From positions 868,001-932,000 of the forward strand of contig NZ_JAPENX010000002.1 in the NCBI RefSeq assembly GCF_026341815.1: DNA of 64,000 bases. Reading direction: 5' to 3'. The stretch comes from Streptomyces sp. NBC_00572. Its GTDB lineage: Bacteria > Actinomycetota > Actinomycetes > Streptomycetales > Streptomycetaceae. Both the position numbers and the translations under genes were made by a program. Positions within the stretch are counted from its first letter, which is position 1, and the number at the start of each line of letters is the position of its first letter. Below the pieces are notes generated by a model. That model ran no database searches. It saw only the letters and a list, made by a program, of their open reading frames with translations, and was not told the DNA's origin. Below, one piece after another: positions 8,277 to 16,336 of the stretch.

Positions 8277-9256
8277 CCACGACCCCCTCACCACCCCTCC
8301 TCCGCGTCCGGGACCTCACGATCACGTTCCCCGGCCGCCGCAGGGGCTCGGCCCCGATCCGGGCCGTCGACGGCATCGGCTTCGACGTGGCGGCGGGCGA
8401 GACCCTGGGCCTCGTCGGCGAGTCCGGCTGCGGCAAGTCGACCACGGGCCGCACGATCGTGCGGCTCCTGGAACCCACCGCCGGCTCCGTCTCGTACGAG
8501 GGAAGGGACATCAGCCATCTGTCACAGCGGGCGCTCAAGCCGCTGCGCCGCGACCTCCAGATGGTCTTCCAGGACCCCCACTCCTCCCTCAACCCCCGGC
8601 AGACCGTGGCCCGGATCATCGCCGACCCGCTCCTCGTGCAGGGCGGCACGGCGGCCGAAGCCCGCAAGCGGGCGGTGGAGCTGATGGAACTGGTCGGCCT
8701 CATCCCGGAGCACATCGACCGCTACCCCCACGAGTTCTCCGGCGGACAGGCACAGCGCATCGGCATCGCCCGCGCCCTGGCCACCGACCCCCGGCTCGTG
8801 GTGGCCGACGAACCGGTCTCCGCCCTCGACGTCTCCGTACAGGCGCAGATCGTCAATCTGATGGAACGGCTCCAGCGCGAACTCGGGCTCGCCTATCTCT
8901 TCATCGCCCACGACCTCTCCGTCGTGAAGCGGGTCTGCGACCGGGTGGCCGTGATGTACCTGGGCCGGATCGTGGAGATCGGCGCCAAGGAGCGGGTGTA
9001 CGCCGCCCCGGCCCACCCCTATACAAGGGCGCTGCTGTCCGCCGTGCCCCTGCCGGACCCGGCCGCCGAGCGGAGCCGGGAGCGGATCACCCTGCTCGGC
9101 GACCCTCCGAGTCCCGCCGCTCCCCCGCCGGGCTGCACCTTCCACCCGCGCTGCCCGAAGGCGCGGGAGATCTGCCGGACCGAGGCACCGCCGCTGCGGA
9201 CCCTCGTGCCGGGCGAGGCGCGTGAGGTCGCCTGCCACTTCCCCGAGGGCGTCTGA
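8273..9256 (+). CDS. Peptide ABC transporter ATP-binding protein (DppF-type)
   Basis: A 327-residue ATPase. Walker A is GESGCGKS, the Q-loop is FQDPHSSLNPR, the signature is FSGGQAQR and Walker B is LVVADEP, followed by SALDVSVQ. The C-terminal extension has CTFHPRCPKA and later cysteines, as in DppF/OppF. The ATG at 8273 overlaps the DppD stop (ATGA); the longer frame reading from 8147 lies inside that gene and is not used. It is the last gene of the transporter operon, and a strong hairpin follows directly. Confidence 0.94.
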   Translation: MTTTPSPPLLRVRDLTITFPGRRRGSAPIRAVDGIGFDVAAGETLGLVGESGCGKSTTGRTIVRLLEPTAGSVSYEGRDISHLSQRALKPLRRDLQMVFQDPHSSLNPRQTVARIIADPLLVQGGTAAEARKRAVELMELVGLIPEHIDRYPHEFSGGQAQRIGIARALATDPRLVVADEPVSALDVSVQAQIVNLMERLQRELGLAYLFIAHDLSVVKRVCDRVAVMYLGRIVEIGAKERVYAAPAHPYTRALLSAVPLPDPAAERSRERITLLGDPPSPAAPPPGCTFHPRCPKAREICRTEAPPLRTLVPGEAREVACHFPEGV

Positions 9257-9266
9257 GCACGCGAAC

Positions 9267-9298
9267 GCCCCGGTCCCGCGTACGCGCGGGACCGGGGC
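9267..9298. terminator. Bidirectional hairpin between convergent genes
   Basis: Perfect 14-bp stem (9267-9280 paired with 9285-9298) closed by a TACG loop. It lies between the stop of the last transporter gene (9256) and the stop of the convergent ornithine-cyclodeaminase-like gene (9309). No U-run is present, as is common in streptomycetes. Confidence 0.85.
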
Positions 9299-9308
9299 AC
9301 CGGTGTCT

Positions 9309-10244
9309 TCAAGCCGAACGGGCGGCCCGGTACAGGGCGGTGGCGACGGCGAGGTCCTCCCAGGCCATTCCCACGCTCTTGAAGAAGCGCGGACGTCCGG
9401 CCGACGGTTGCCGGCGACCGGTCACCAGGTCGGCCAGGTCGCCCGCGATGTGGTCGGCCCCGATCGCCCCCTCGGACAGCGGGACGAGGAGGTCACCCGC
9501 CTCCCGCAGCGCGGCGGTCCGCGCCTCGACGTAGACCTCGGACCGGACCACGAGCGCGGTGTCGGTCTCGCGGACGGTCGGCTCGTGCGAGCCCACGGCG
9601 ACGACGGTGGCGCCGGGCGCCACCAGGGTTCCGTCGAAGAGCGGTTCCCGGGCCGTGGTGCAGCAGACGACGAGATCGGCCTTGGCCACCTCGTCGGGCG
9701 TGCCGGTACGGGCGAGGACGCCGAGGGTGCGCGCGTACCCGGCGAGGGCGCGTCCGCCGACCGGCTCGCGTGCGACCACGACGGCCTCGGCGACCTCGCG
9801 GACGGCGAGGACGGCCTCCAGATGACCGTACGCCTGGGGGCCCGCCCCGAAGAGGACGAGGCGCAGGGGCCGGTCGGCCGGTGTCAGCGCGCGGACGGCG
9901 AGGGCGGAGACGGCCGGCGTACGCAGTTCGGTGAGCGCGGCCCCGTCGAGGAGGGCGAGCGGCCGGAGGTCGGCGCCGTCGAGCAGGAGGTAGGAGCCGG
10001 TGATGCGGGGCAGACCGCGCGCCGGGTTGCCGGGGGCGACTCCGGCGACCTTGACGCCCGCGAAGGAGCCGAAGGCCGCGGGCATCAGGAGGAGTTCACC
10101 GGCGGCGACCGGAACGGCCGAGCGGGGCGGTCCGGCGTCGGGGTCGAGTCCGGACCGCAGGACGTCGGCGAGGACGTCGGTCACCGTCGCGGGCCCCATG
10201 AGGCGGGCCATGGTCGCGGCGTCGAGGACGAGGGGCGGGCTCAC
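9309..10244 (-). CDS. Ornithine cyclodeaminase/mu-crystallin family protein (probable pyrroline-2-carboxylate reductase)
   Basis: A 311-residue NAD(P)-binding protein of the OCD/mu-crystallin family. The Rossmann segment is LVLFGAGPQAYGHLEAVLAV, and a second family block reads DLVVCCTTAREPLFDG. Members next to proline-racemase-family genes usually reduce 1-pyrroline-2-carboxylate to L-proline, as in 3-hydroxyproline breakdown, rather than cyclising ornithine. The GTG at 10242-10244 overlaps the stop of the epimerase gene (GTGA), and no ribosome site is visible, so it is probably translationally coupled. Family is clear; substrate is inferred from context. Confidence 0.85.
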   Translation of the reverse strand: MSPPLVLDAATMARLMGPATVTDVLADVLRSGLDPDAGPPRSAVPVAAGELLLMPAAFGSFAGVKVAGVAPGNPARGLPRITGSYLLLDGADLRPLALLDGAALTELRTPAVSALAVRALTPADRPLRLVLFGAGPQAYGHLEAVLAVREVAEAVVVAREPVGGRALAGYARTLGVLARTGTPDEVAKADLVVCCTTAREPLFDGTLVAPGATVVAVGSHEPTVRETDTALVVRSEVYVEARTAALREAGDLLVPLSEGAIGADHIAGDLADLVTGRRQPSAGRPRFFKSVGMAWEDLAVATALYRAARSA

Positions 10245-11227
10245 AGGAGGAACCCCGCTCCCAGCGCGTCGTCCGGGTCGAGGACGAAGGTGTGGGTGCC
10301 GGTGCGGTGGGTGGTTCCGCTGACCTCGGTGATGCCCGCCGCGAGGAGGCGGCCGGTGAAGAGGGTGCCGACGACGGACTCGTGCCGCAGGGTGTCCCCG
10401 ACGGCGAGGCGTCCGTCGTCGCCGAGCAGGGCGAGGCGGGCGGAGGTGCCCGAGCCGCAGGGTGAGCGGTCGATCTGCCCGTCGGCGAAGACGGTGACGT
10501 TGCGCTGGTGGAGCCCTTCGGGGGTGTCGGGGAGCTCCTCGTACAGGATGACGCCGTACACGTCGTGCGCGGGGAGCGCGGCACGGATCTCCCGTCCGGC
10601 GCGGACGAGTTCGGGCAGGGCGGGCACGGAGACGTCGAGGCCGAGGTCGCGGGCGGCGACGGAGACGTAGAGGGCGCCGGAGTGGGCGAGGTCGGCGTCG
10701 ACGGTGCCGAGCGTGGTGGTCACCTTGACGTCTCGGGCGACGATGCGGGTCGGGACGTTGCGGAAGGTGACGCCGGTGGTGCGGCCGTCCGCGCGGTGCA
10801 CGGCGGCGGTGACGCGTCCGGAGGGCACGTCGATCCGTACGGAGACGTCGCCGTCGGCGGGAGCCGGGACGCGCCCCGTGTCGACGGCCCAGGCGCCGAG
10901 GGCCATCGTGCCGTGGCCGCAGGCGGTGGAGTAGCCGTCCTTGTGCCAGAACAGCACGCCGAAGTGGGCGCCGTCGTCGTCGGGGGGCACGATGAAGCCG
11001 CCGTACATGCCCGCGTGCCCGCGCGGCTCCCGGGACAGGAGGCGCCGCACGTCGTCGAGGGGGCCGGGTCGCGGATCCGTGCCCGATCCGCCGGTCGTGA
11101 GGGCGGTGGCGCGGCGCTCGGCGACGGTGTCGCCCGGGATCGGGGGCAGGTCCTCGTCGACGATCCGGAAGGGCTCGCCTGCGGTGTGGTAGTCGGTGGT
11201 GCGAACCGTGTGCGGGGTGGTGCTCAC
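10241..11227 (-). CDS. Proline racemase family enzyme, probable 4-hydroxyproline 2-epimerase
   Basis: A 328-residue proline-racemase-fold protein. Both catalytic cysteines are present: Cys103 in ACGHGT and Cys257 in SPCGSGT. The Cys/Cys pair indicates racemase or epimerase activity; the trans-3-hydroxyproline dehydratases carry Thr at the second position. It would convert trans-4-hydroxy-L-proline to cis-4-hydroxy-D-proline, the substrate of the DAO-like dehydrogenase at the other end of the island. The GTG at 11225-11227 has GGAGG nine bases upstream. It follows the collagenase gene on the same strand, separated by a hairpin, and may be served by readthrough from the collagenase promoter. 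Confidence 0.88.
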   Translation of the reverse strand: MSTTPHTVRTTDYHTAGEPFRIVDEDLPPIPGDTVAERRATALTTGGSGTDPRPGPLDDVRRLLSREPRGHAGMYGGFIVPPDDDGAHFGVLFWHKDGYSTACGHGTMALGAWAVDTGRVPAPADGDVSVRIDVPSGRVTAAVHRADGRTTGVTFRNVPTRIVARDVKVTTTLGTVDADLAHSGALYVSVAARDLGLDVSVPALPELVRAGREIRAALPAHDVYGVILYEELPDTPEGLHQRNVTVFADGQIDRSPCGSGTSARLALLGDDGRLAVGDTLRHESVVGTLFTGRLLAAGITEVSGTTHRTGTHTFVLDPDDALGAGFLL

Positions 11228-11264
11228 GAAGTACGGCCTCCGGGAAGGTGGTTCGGGGTGTACG

Positions 11265-11300
11265 CCGGGCCGGCCCCTCCCCGTGGAGGGACCGGCCCGG
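11265..11300 (-). terminator. Hairpin between collagenase and epimerase genes
   Basis: Arms 11265-11280 and 11285-11300 pair over 16 positions with one mismatch, closed by CCGT. It lies just after the collagenase stop (11311) and before the epimerase start (11227). It may end the collagenase transcript or only reduce readthrough. Confidence 0.75.
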
Positions 11301-11310
11301 ACGGGGTGGG

Positions 11311-13674
11311 TCAGCTGCGGAGGGGACCCTCACAGCTGAAGCTCGACGTGCCGGCGACCCTGGTGGACCAGATGTCGATCGGTCCGAAGGAGCAGTTCAT
11401 GTCGGCCAGGTTGTTCGAGGCTGCGCCCGCGCGGTCGAGGATGAAGTAGTCGACCGTCTCGGACATGTCCTTGAAGTTCTGGTCCGGGCTGCCCCAATTG
11501 GACAGGTTGGCGGTGATCCGGCCGGTGCAGACGAACCGGCGCTTGCCCGGCTCGCCCTTCTCGACGCAGTCGGGGGTGTTGGAGGTGGCGGTGGCGAAGG
11601 TGGACTTCACCGTGTCCAGGGCCGCGTCGCGCAGCTGGGCGTTGGGCGTGAACACGGTGTTGGGGACGTAGAGAGTGTCGACCTTGGCGATCTGGGTGTC
11701 GAGGAAGCGGTTGTAGTCGCTCTGCAGGCCCGCGTCGTTGCCGAGGCGGACGCGCCAGGCGTCGTACGCGGCCACGTCGTTGTTCCGCAGGTGGGTGTAC
11801 ATCTCGCGGATCAGCGAGGGCTTCTCGTTCCAGAGGAACTCGAAGAACGTTCCGGCGTAGTTGTAGAAGCGGAAGCCGTCGCCGTCGTAGGTGGCGTTGA
11901 GGATCTGCCGGAGGTTCATCCGGGGGCCGCCGCCGGCCGTGTCGTTGATGACGCCGCGGACCAGGGACTTGCGGACCTTGATGCCGTCGTCGCGGGTGGC
12001 GCCGTCGAAGAACTCGGCGGTGCCCTCGTCCATGAAGGTGGTGCGGTCGCCCTGGTACCAGGGGCCCTCGCCGAAGAAGCCGGGGACGGCGTAGCGGCCG
12101 TTGAGGTAGTGGGTGTACTCGTGACGGAAGAGCTCTTCGAGCGTCAGGGACGAGTCCTGCGGGACCCGGCGCTGGTAGGTGTAGAAGGTGGCGCCGCGCT
12201 CGATGTAGATGCCGCCGTTGTTGGTGTCCATCCCGGTCAGGATGGGGTGGTAGTTCTCGTAGTCGGCGCGGGAGCCGTACAGGACGATGGTGAGGGTGGT
12301 GTTGGGGTCGCCGGCGAGCGGCTGGTCGCTGCCGAGGACGCGGTGGAACTGCGCCTTGACCTGCTTGCTCGCGTAGTAGAGCTGGTCGACGGTGGCCCGG
12401 TCGAGCCCCGTGCGGACCTTGATGGCGCCGTTGTCGTAGGTGTACGTGTACGGGAAGATCTGCGCTTCGATGTCCGCCTTGCAGACGCCGTACGGCTTGC
12501 ACGCGTCGAAGTAGTTGAGCCAGGAGACGATCTTGGCCCACTGCTGGCTGCCACGGCCGAAGGTGGTCACGGCCTGGCCGAGCAGGCCGCCGAGTTCGGC
12601 GGTGATCTCCGTCCGCAGGCTGGGGATCTCACCGAAGCGGCCGTACTCGCCGAGGGCGTCGCGGGCGACCCAGTCGTTGGCGGTGCCCTTCAGGTGGCTG
12701 TAGCCGCCGAAGGCCTTGAAGACGGCGCGGTACGCCGGGTCGGCGGCGGCCGCGGCCTGGAAGGCGGCGTCCTGGTTGCCGGGGTAGACGCCCAGGTAGT
12801 TGACGGAGAGCGCGGCGAGCGCGGCCCCTGCCCAGGACGGGTCGAGGTGGGTGGCGGTGTGCGAGGGGTCCATCGTGGCGAGGACCCGCTTGATCAGGCC
12901 GAGTTGGTGCTGCCGCAGCCCGGGGGCGCTGGCCGCGTAGAGGGCCTCGCGCAGGGTGACGGCGTTGCTCTTCGTGACGTCGAAGGTGCGGGCCGCGTTG
13001 CCGAAGTCGGCGACCGCCTGGCGGACGGCGTTCACGGTGGGTGCGTCGGTGGTGTCGATCTCGTCGCGGGAGTAGTCGTGGTACGCGACGGCGTGCAGGT
13101 AGGTGAACATCTCCTCCAGGTGCGAGGAGTTACGGCCGTCGTGGGAGGCGGCCAGGCTTGATATTCGGCGGGCGACGGCCTGGACGTGGGCGTCGGACAT
13201 GACGGGCGTGAGCCGGGCGTCCCAGGTCCAGATGAGACCGCGCAGACAGTCGTCGGCGAGGACGGCGGGGTCGGCGAGGAAGTCGGCGAACCGCTCGGGG
13301 CCGAGCCCGGTGATCCCGTCGAGGGTGCAGGGCACGCCGGCGGCGGTCGTCGTGGTGCCGGCCGAGAAGGTCCGCGCGGCGGTGGCCTTGGCCGGGGCCC
13401 GGCCGGGGACGCGGCCGGTGACGAGGTTCCCGGGGGCGGGCGCGGGGCCGAAGGTCTTGCGGGGAGCGGTGGCGAGGCGCTCCACCTCGTCGAACGGGTT
13501 GGTTCCGTGCTCGGCCCGGGGGGCGGCCGGAGCGCCGGTCGCCGCGGCGGGGACAGCGGTGGCGCGGGCGTCCGTGTCGGTCGCGGAGGCCCCGGTCTGA
13601 CCCGAGGAGGCCAGGAGGGTCACCGCGATGGCGGAGGTGAGCAGGGACGAACGCACACGTCTGTGGATGGACAA
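11311..13674 (-). CDS. Secreted M9-family collagenase (microbial collagenase)
   Basis: A 787-residue exported zinc metalloprotease. The N-terminal signal peptide has a hydrophobic core (SAIAVTLLASSG) and AxA-type cleavage. A long activator-type helical region follows, then the catalytic site HEYTH at residues 518-522. A downstream acidic segment (FMDEGTAEFF) supplies the third zinc ligand. This is the arrangement of clostridial-type and streptomycete collagenases; the C-terminus ends in a short beta-rich domain with paired cysteines and no evident PKD or collagen-binding repeats. The start is TTG with GGAG six bases upstream; no in-frame ATG fits better. Its promoter region carries the 31-bp element also found before the peptide transporter, which strongly suggests co-regulation of collagen cleavage and peptide uptake. 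Confidence 0.92.
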   Translation of the reverse strand: MSIHRRVRSSLLTSAIAVTLLASSGQTGASATDTDARATAVPAAATGAPAAPRAEHGTNPFDEVERLATAPRKTFGPAPAPGNLVTGRVPGRAPAKATAARTFSAGTTTTAAGVPCTLDGITGLGPERFADFLADPAVLADDCLRGLIWTWDARLTPVMSDAHVQAVARRISSLAASHDGRNSSHLEEMFTYLHAVAYHDYSRDEIDTTDAPTVNAVRQAVADFGNAARTFDVTKSNAVTLREALYAASAPGLRQHQLGLIKRVLATMDPSHTATHLDPSWAGAALAALSVNYLGVYPGNQDAAFQAAAAADPAYRAVFKAFGGYSHLKGTANDWVARDALGEYGRFGEIPSLRTEITAELGGLLGQAVTTFGRGSQQWAKIVSWLNYFDACKPYGVCKADIEAQIFPYTYTYDNGAIKVRTGLDRATVDQLYYASKQVKAQFHRVLGSDQPLAGDPNTTLTIVLYGSRADYENYHPILTGMDTNNGGIYIERGATFYTYQRRVPQDSSLTLEELFRHEYTHYLNGRYAVPGFFGEGPWYQGDRTTFMDEGTAEFFDGATRDDGIKVRKSLVRGVINDTAGGGPRMNLRQILNATYDGDGFRFYNYAGTFFEFLWNEKPSLIREMYTHLRNNDVAAYDAWRVRLGNDAGLQSDYNRFLDTQIAKVDTLYVPNTVFTPNAQLRDAALDTVKSTFATATSNTPDCVEKGEPGKRRFVCTGRITANLSNWGSPDQNFKDMSETVDYFILDRAGAASNNLADMNCSFGPIDIWSTRVAGTSSFSCEGPLRS

Positions 13675-13771
13675 CAGAACTCCATGAGTGGTGGGGGAAC
13701 GTCAATGGGTGTGACGAGAACTGTTGTGGTGCGCACGGTGTTTGACGAAGGCTCATCGAACCGTGTGCCGT

Positions 13772-13802
13772 GTAACATAGTAATGTGAAATTGCACTGAC
13801 AA
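13772..13802 (-). promoter_or_regulatory. 31-bp promoter/operator element before collagenase
   Basis: Read on the minus strand, this is TTGTCA, 17 nt, TATGTT, with the spacer matching 3475-3505 at all but one position. It ends about 100 nt upstream of the collagenase TTG start. The inner GTGCAATTTCAC is a near-perfect 12-bp dyad (one mismatched pair). The surrounding sequence is GC-rich and not similar between the two sites, so the match marks a defined element. Confidence 0.78.
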
Positions 13803-14083
13803 CCCCTGTGCGGCCACCAGTTACCCGAGGTTCATCCAGAGCCGCTCGTCGGCGAACGACCCTTCCCCCTTGCGCGGTGGTCGTGTGACGAGAACACGAA
13901 CACCTCGATAGGCGGCTTCTCCACCTGTTGTCCCCACGCGTCACCGCCGATTTCAATCGACTCGCGCACGTGAGCACGCACACCAGAGGCGAGGGACATG
14001 CGGCCGGAAGGGCAGTTCCGGCGCTCGCGCATCCGTCACGGCCAGATGCCGACCGAGTCCGACTCCGACCAGGGAGCACGCCC

Positions 14084-15412
14084 ATGCCCGCAGCTCACAC
14101 CCCTGGCAGCTCGCCGCTCTCCCGGCGAGCGTTCGCCGCGCTCGCCGGCGCGACCGCCACCGCGCTGACCGCGCCGGCCGCCACCGCGGCCCAGGCGGCG
14201 ACACCCCGTCCCGACTCCGCTTCCGGACCCGGCCCCGGTCCCGGTCCCGGCGACCGCCCCAACATCCTCTGGCTGGTGGCCGAGGACCACTACCCGTTCA
14301 TCGGCGCGTACGGAGACGAGGTCGCCCGGACCCCGACGCTGGACCGGCTCGCCCGCGAGGGCATCCGGTACGAGCACTCGTACTCCGCCGCCCCCGTCTG
14401 CGCCCCGTCCCGGTTCGCGCTGCTCACCGGCGTCAGCCCCCGGAGCGCAGGCCCCGCAGAGCACATGCGCGCCATCGGCCGCACACCCGACTTCCTGCGC
14501 GGCTTCCCCGAGTACCTGCGCCAGGCCGGGTACTACACCACCAACAACTCCAAGACCGACTACAACGCGGTCGTGGACATGGCGGCCACCTGGGACGAGT
14601 CCAGCGCCACCGCCCACTACCGCGACCGCCCCGCGGGCGCCCCGTTCTTCGCGGCCTTCAACGACATGACGACCCACGAGTCCAGTCTCTTCCTCGCCGG
14701 GGACGGCCGGACCGACCCGGCGGACGTGCGGGTGCCCGCATACCTCCCCGACGCCCCCGAGATCCGCCGGGAGTTCGCGCACCACTACGACGCGATGGAG
14801 GCCATGGACGGCCATGTCGCCGACCGTCTCGCGGAGTTGGAGGCCGCAGGCCTCGCCGACGACACCATCGTCTTCTTCTGCTCCGACAACGGCGGCGTCC
14901 TGCCGCGCAGCAAGCGGTACTGCTACGACGAGGGAATGCGCACCGCCCTCATCGTGCGCGTACCGCCCAAATGGGCCCACCTCGCGCCGCGACCCGCCGG
15001 GTTCGTGGAGGAGAGCGCCGTGACCTCCGTCGACTACGGGCCGACGGTCCTCGCCCTGGCCGGCGTCGACGTCCCCGACCATGTCCAGGGCCGGCCCTTC
15101 CTCGGCGTACGCCGACCAAAGGAGGCGCCGTACGCCTTCGGGGGCCGGGACCGCATGGACTCGCGCTACGACATGGTGCGCACCGTCCGCGACCGCCGGT
15201 ACGCCACACCCGCCGCCGCCCGGCTCGCCCGCGCCCCCACCTTCATCGAGCCCGACCTCGCCCGGCGGGCGCGCCCCGCAGTCGACGCCGCCGCGGCCTC
15301 CGGGGAGGAGAACCTGGGCAACGCAGGCCGCTACCTGAAGCACGTCCTCGACGGCACGTACACACCGTCCACGCCGATCTTCCAATGGGCGACCCAGAAG
15401 CCGGCCCGGTAG
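14084..15412 (+). CDS. Tat-exported sulfatase
   Basis: A 442-residue type I sulfatase. The twin-arginine signal (SRRAFAAL, residues 13-20) precedes an Ala-rich core. A Gly-Pro repeat linker then leads to RPNILWLVAEDHY with the first metal-binding acidic residues. The catalytic motif is Cys106 in CAPSR, which must be converted to formylglycine. A second metal site reads FFCSDNGG. Overall it resembles heparan N-sulfatase and arylsulfatase A-like enzymes. The ATG at 14084 follows AGGGAG; the longer in-frame start at 13928 lacks a ribosome site. No leader-peptide gene was found in its 5' region, unlike the other two sulfatases. The substrate is unknown. Confidence 0.9.
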   Translation: MPAAHTPGSSPLSRRAFAALAGATATALTAPAATAAQAATPRPDSASGPGPGPGPGDRPNILWLVAEDHYPFIGAYGDEVARTPTLDRLAREGIRYEHSYSAAPVCAPSRFALLTGVSPRSAGPAEHMRAIGRTPDFLRGFPEYLRQAGYYTTNNSKTDYNAVVDMAATWDESSATAHYRDRPAGAPFFAAFNDMTTHESSLFLAGDGRTDPADVRVPAYLPDAPEIRREFAHHYDAMEAMDGHVADRLAELEAAGLADDTIVFFCSDNGGVLPRSKRYCYDEGMRTALIVRVPPKWAHLAPRPAGFVEESAVTSVDYGPTVLALAGVDVPDHVQGRPFLGVRRPKEAPYAFGGRDRMDSRYDMVRTVRDRRYATPAAARLARAPTFIEPDLARRARPAVDAAAASGEENLGNAGRYLKHVLDGTYTPSTPIFQWATQKPAR

Positions 15413-15532
15413 TCAGCCCGGTAGTCGCCCCGGCAGCAGTCGGCTCCGTCCGGCTCAGGAACCGTTCCCCCGTATCCTGCGTGACCACTTGATGTGTTGT
15501 CGGCTGGTGGTGAGGGGACCGGAGGAAACCGG

Positions 15533-16114
15533 ATGAGAGCGCGCACGATGGTGAACGTGGCGGTATCGGCCTGCGTGGCGCTGGTGGCGTGCGCGTGCGG
15601 TCCGACGGATTCGAAGGAGGACGCGGGCGCGAAGCCTTCACAGCCGTCCGCCTCCACGTCCGCGTCCGCGCAGGCCGAAGAGCCGCCGGCCGCGCCGATC
15701 ACGCCGTCCGCATCCGCTCGGACGGAGAAGCCGTCGGCCACCTCGACCGGCGAGCAGCCCTCGCCGAAGACCAAGGAGGGCGCGATCCGGCGGTACGAGC
15801 AGTACCTCCACGCCCTGGGCCATGAGGACATCGACACGGTCTGCGAAGTGGCCGGGCCCGCCGCGAAGCAGGCGGAGGACCAGGGACTCGGCCCGTGCAC
15901 GTCGACGTACGTCGCCGTCTTCCAGATGATCTCGCCCGCGCAGAAGAAGGCCCTGCAGACCGCGACCGTCGACCCTCAGCGCGTCGTCGTACTCGGGCCC
16001 GGCAAGATCGAGATGCCGGCCGCAGCGGTCAGGTCCGCCGCCACCTTCTCCGACAGCGACCTCGGCAGCTGCACCCTGGAGTACCTCAGGAGCGACTGGT
16101 ACATCACCGACTGA
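15533..16114 (+). CDS. Hypothetical lipoprotein
   Basis: A 193-residue protein of unknown function. A signal peptide ends in a lipobox (LVAC, Cys20). It is followed by about 55 residues of Ser/Ala/Pro/Lys-rich linker, typical of streptomycete lipoproteins. A small C-terminal domain follows (from about residue 80), with a helix (KEGAIRRYEQYLHALG) and cysteines at the positions seen in small NTF2-like lipoproteins. The ATG has GGAGG eight bases upstream. It stands alone between two sulfatase genes and is convergent with the second. Confidence 0.75.
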   Translation: MRARTMVNVAVSACVALVACACGPTDSKEDAGAKPSQPSASTSASAQAEEPPAAPITPSASARTEKPSATSTGEQPSPKTKEGAIRRYEQYLHALGHEDIDTVCEVAGPAAKQAEDQGLGPCTSTYVAVFQMISPAQKKALQTATVDPQRVVVLGPGKIEMPAAAVRSAATFSDSDLGSCTLEYLRSDWYITD

Positions 16115-16140
16115 CACCCGGCGCGCCCGCACGCGGAGCC

Positions 16141-16158
16141 GCCCCCCCCGGGGGGGGC
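16141..16158. repeat. C8G8 palindrome
   Basis: An 18-bp perfect palindrome, G then eight C, eight G, then C, lies 27 nt after the lipoprotein stop. Long homopolymer runs of this length are rare and prone to slippage. It may act in transcription termination with the hairpin that follows. Confidence 0.8.
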
Positions 16159-16247
16159 GTCAGGAGATGCGCGGTCTCGGCGCCCAGGCGGTGCAGCCAT
16201 CGCCACCGGGCGTGGCGACCACGTGGAGGTGCTGGGGTCCTGACGGG

Positions 16248-16291
16248 GTCGGCCGGGCACCCGTACGTGGTCGCACGGATGCCCGGCCGAC
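16248..16291. terminator. Hairpin between convergent lipoprotein and sulfatase genes
   Basis: Perfect 12-bp arms (16248-16259 and 16280-16291). The loop itself has a further 4-bp stem (16261-16264 with 16275-16278). The position between two convergent genes supports a bidirectional terminator. Confidence 0.8.
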
Positions 16292-16300
16292 GGTGCTCGC

Positions 16301-16336
16301 GGGGGGGGCGTGGGGGGCCGTTGGTCGTGGGGCGGG
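16301..16336 (+). other. G-run cluster with quadruplex potential
   Basis: Four G runs of 8, 6, 4 and 3 bases lie within 36 nt, directly adjoining the 3' end of the minus-strand sulfatase gene. The pattern meets the usual criterion for a G-quadruplex on the plus strand (C-rich in the sulfatase mRNA). A role is not known. Confidence 0.5.

Noticed and set aside
13803..14083. Search for an RRHVD-type leader peptide before the first sulfatase
   Set aside because: No frame on the plus strand carries the R-R-H-[VI]-D...C pattern, so this sulfatase was not grouped with the other two.
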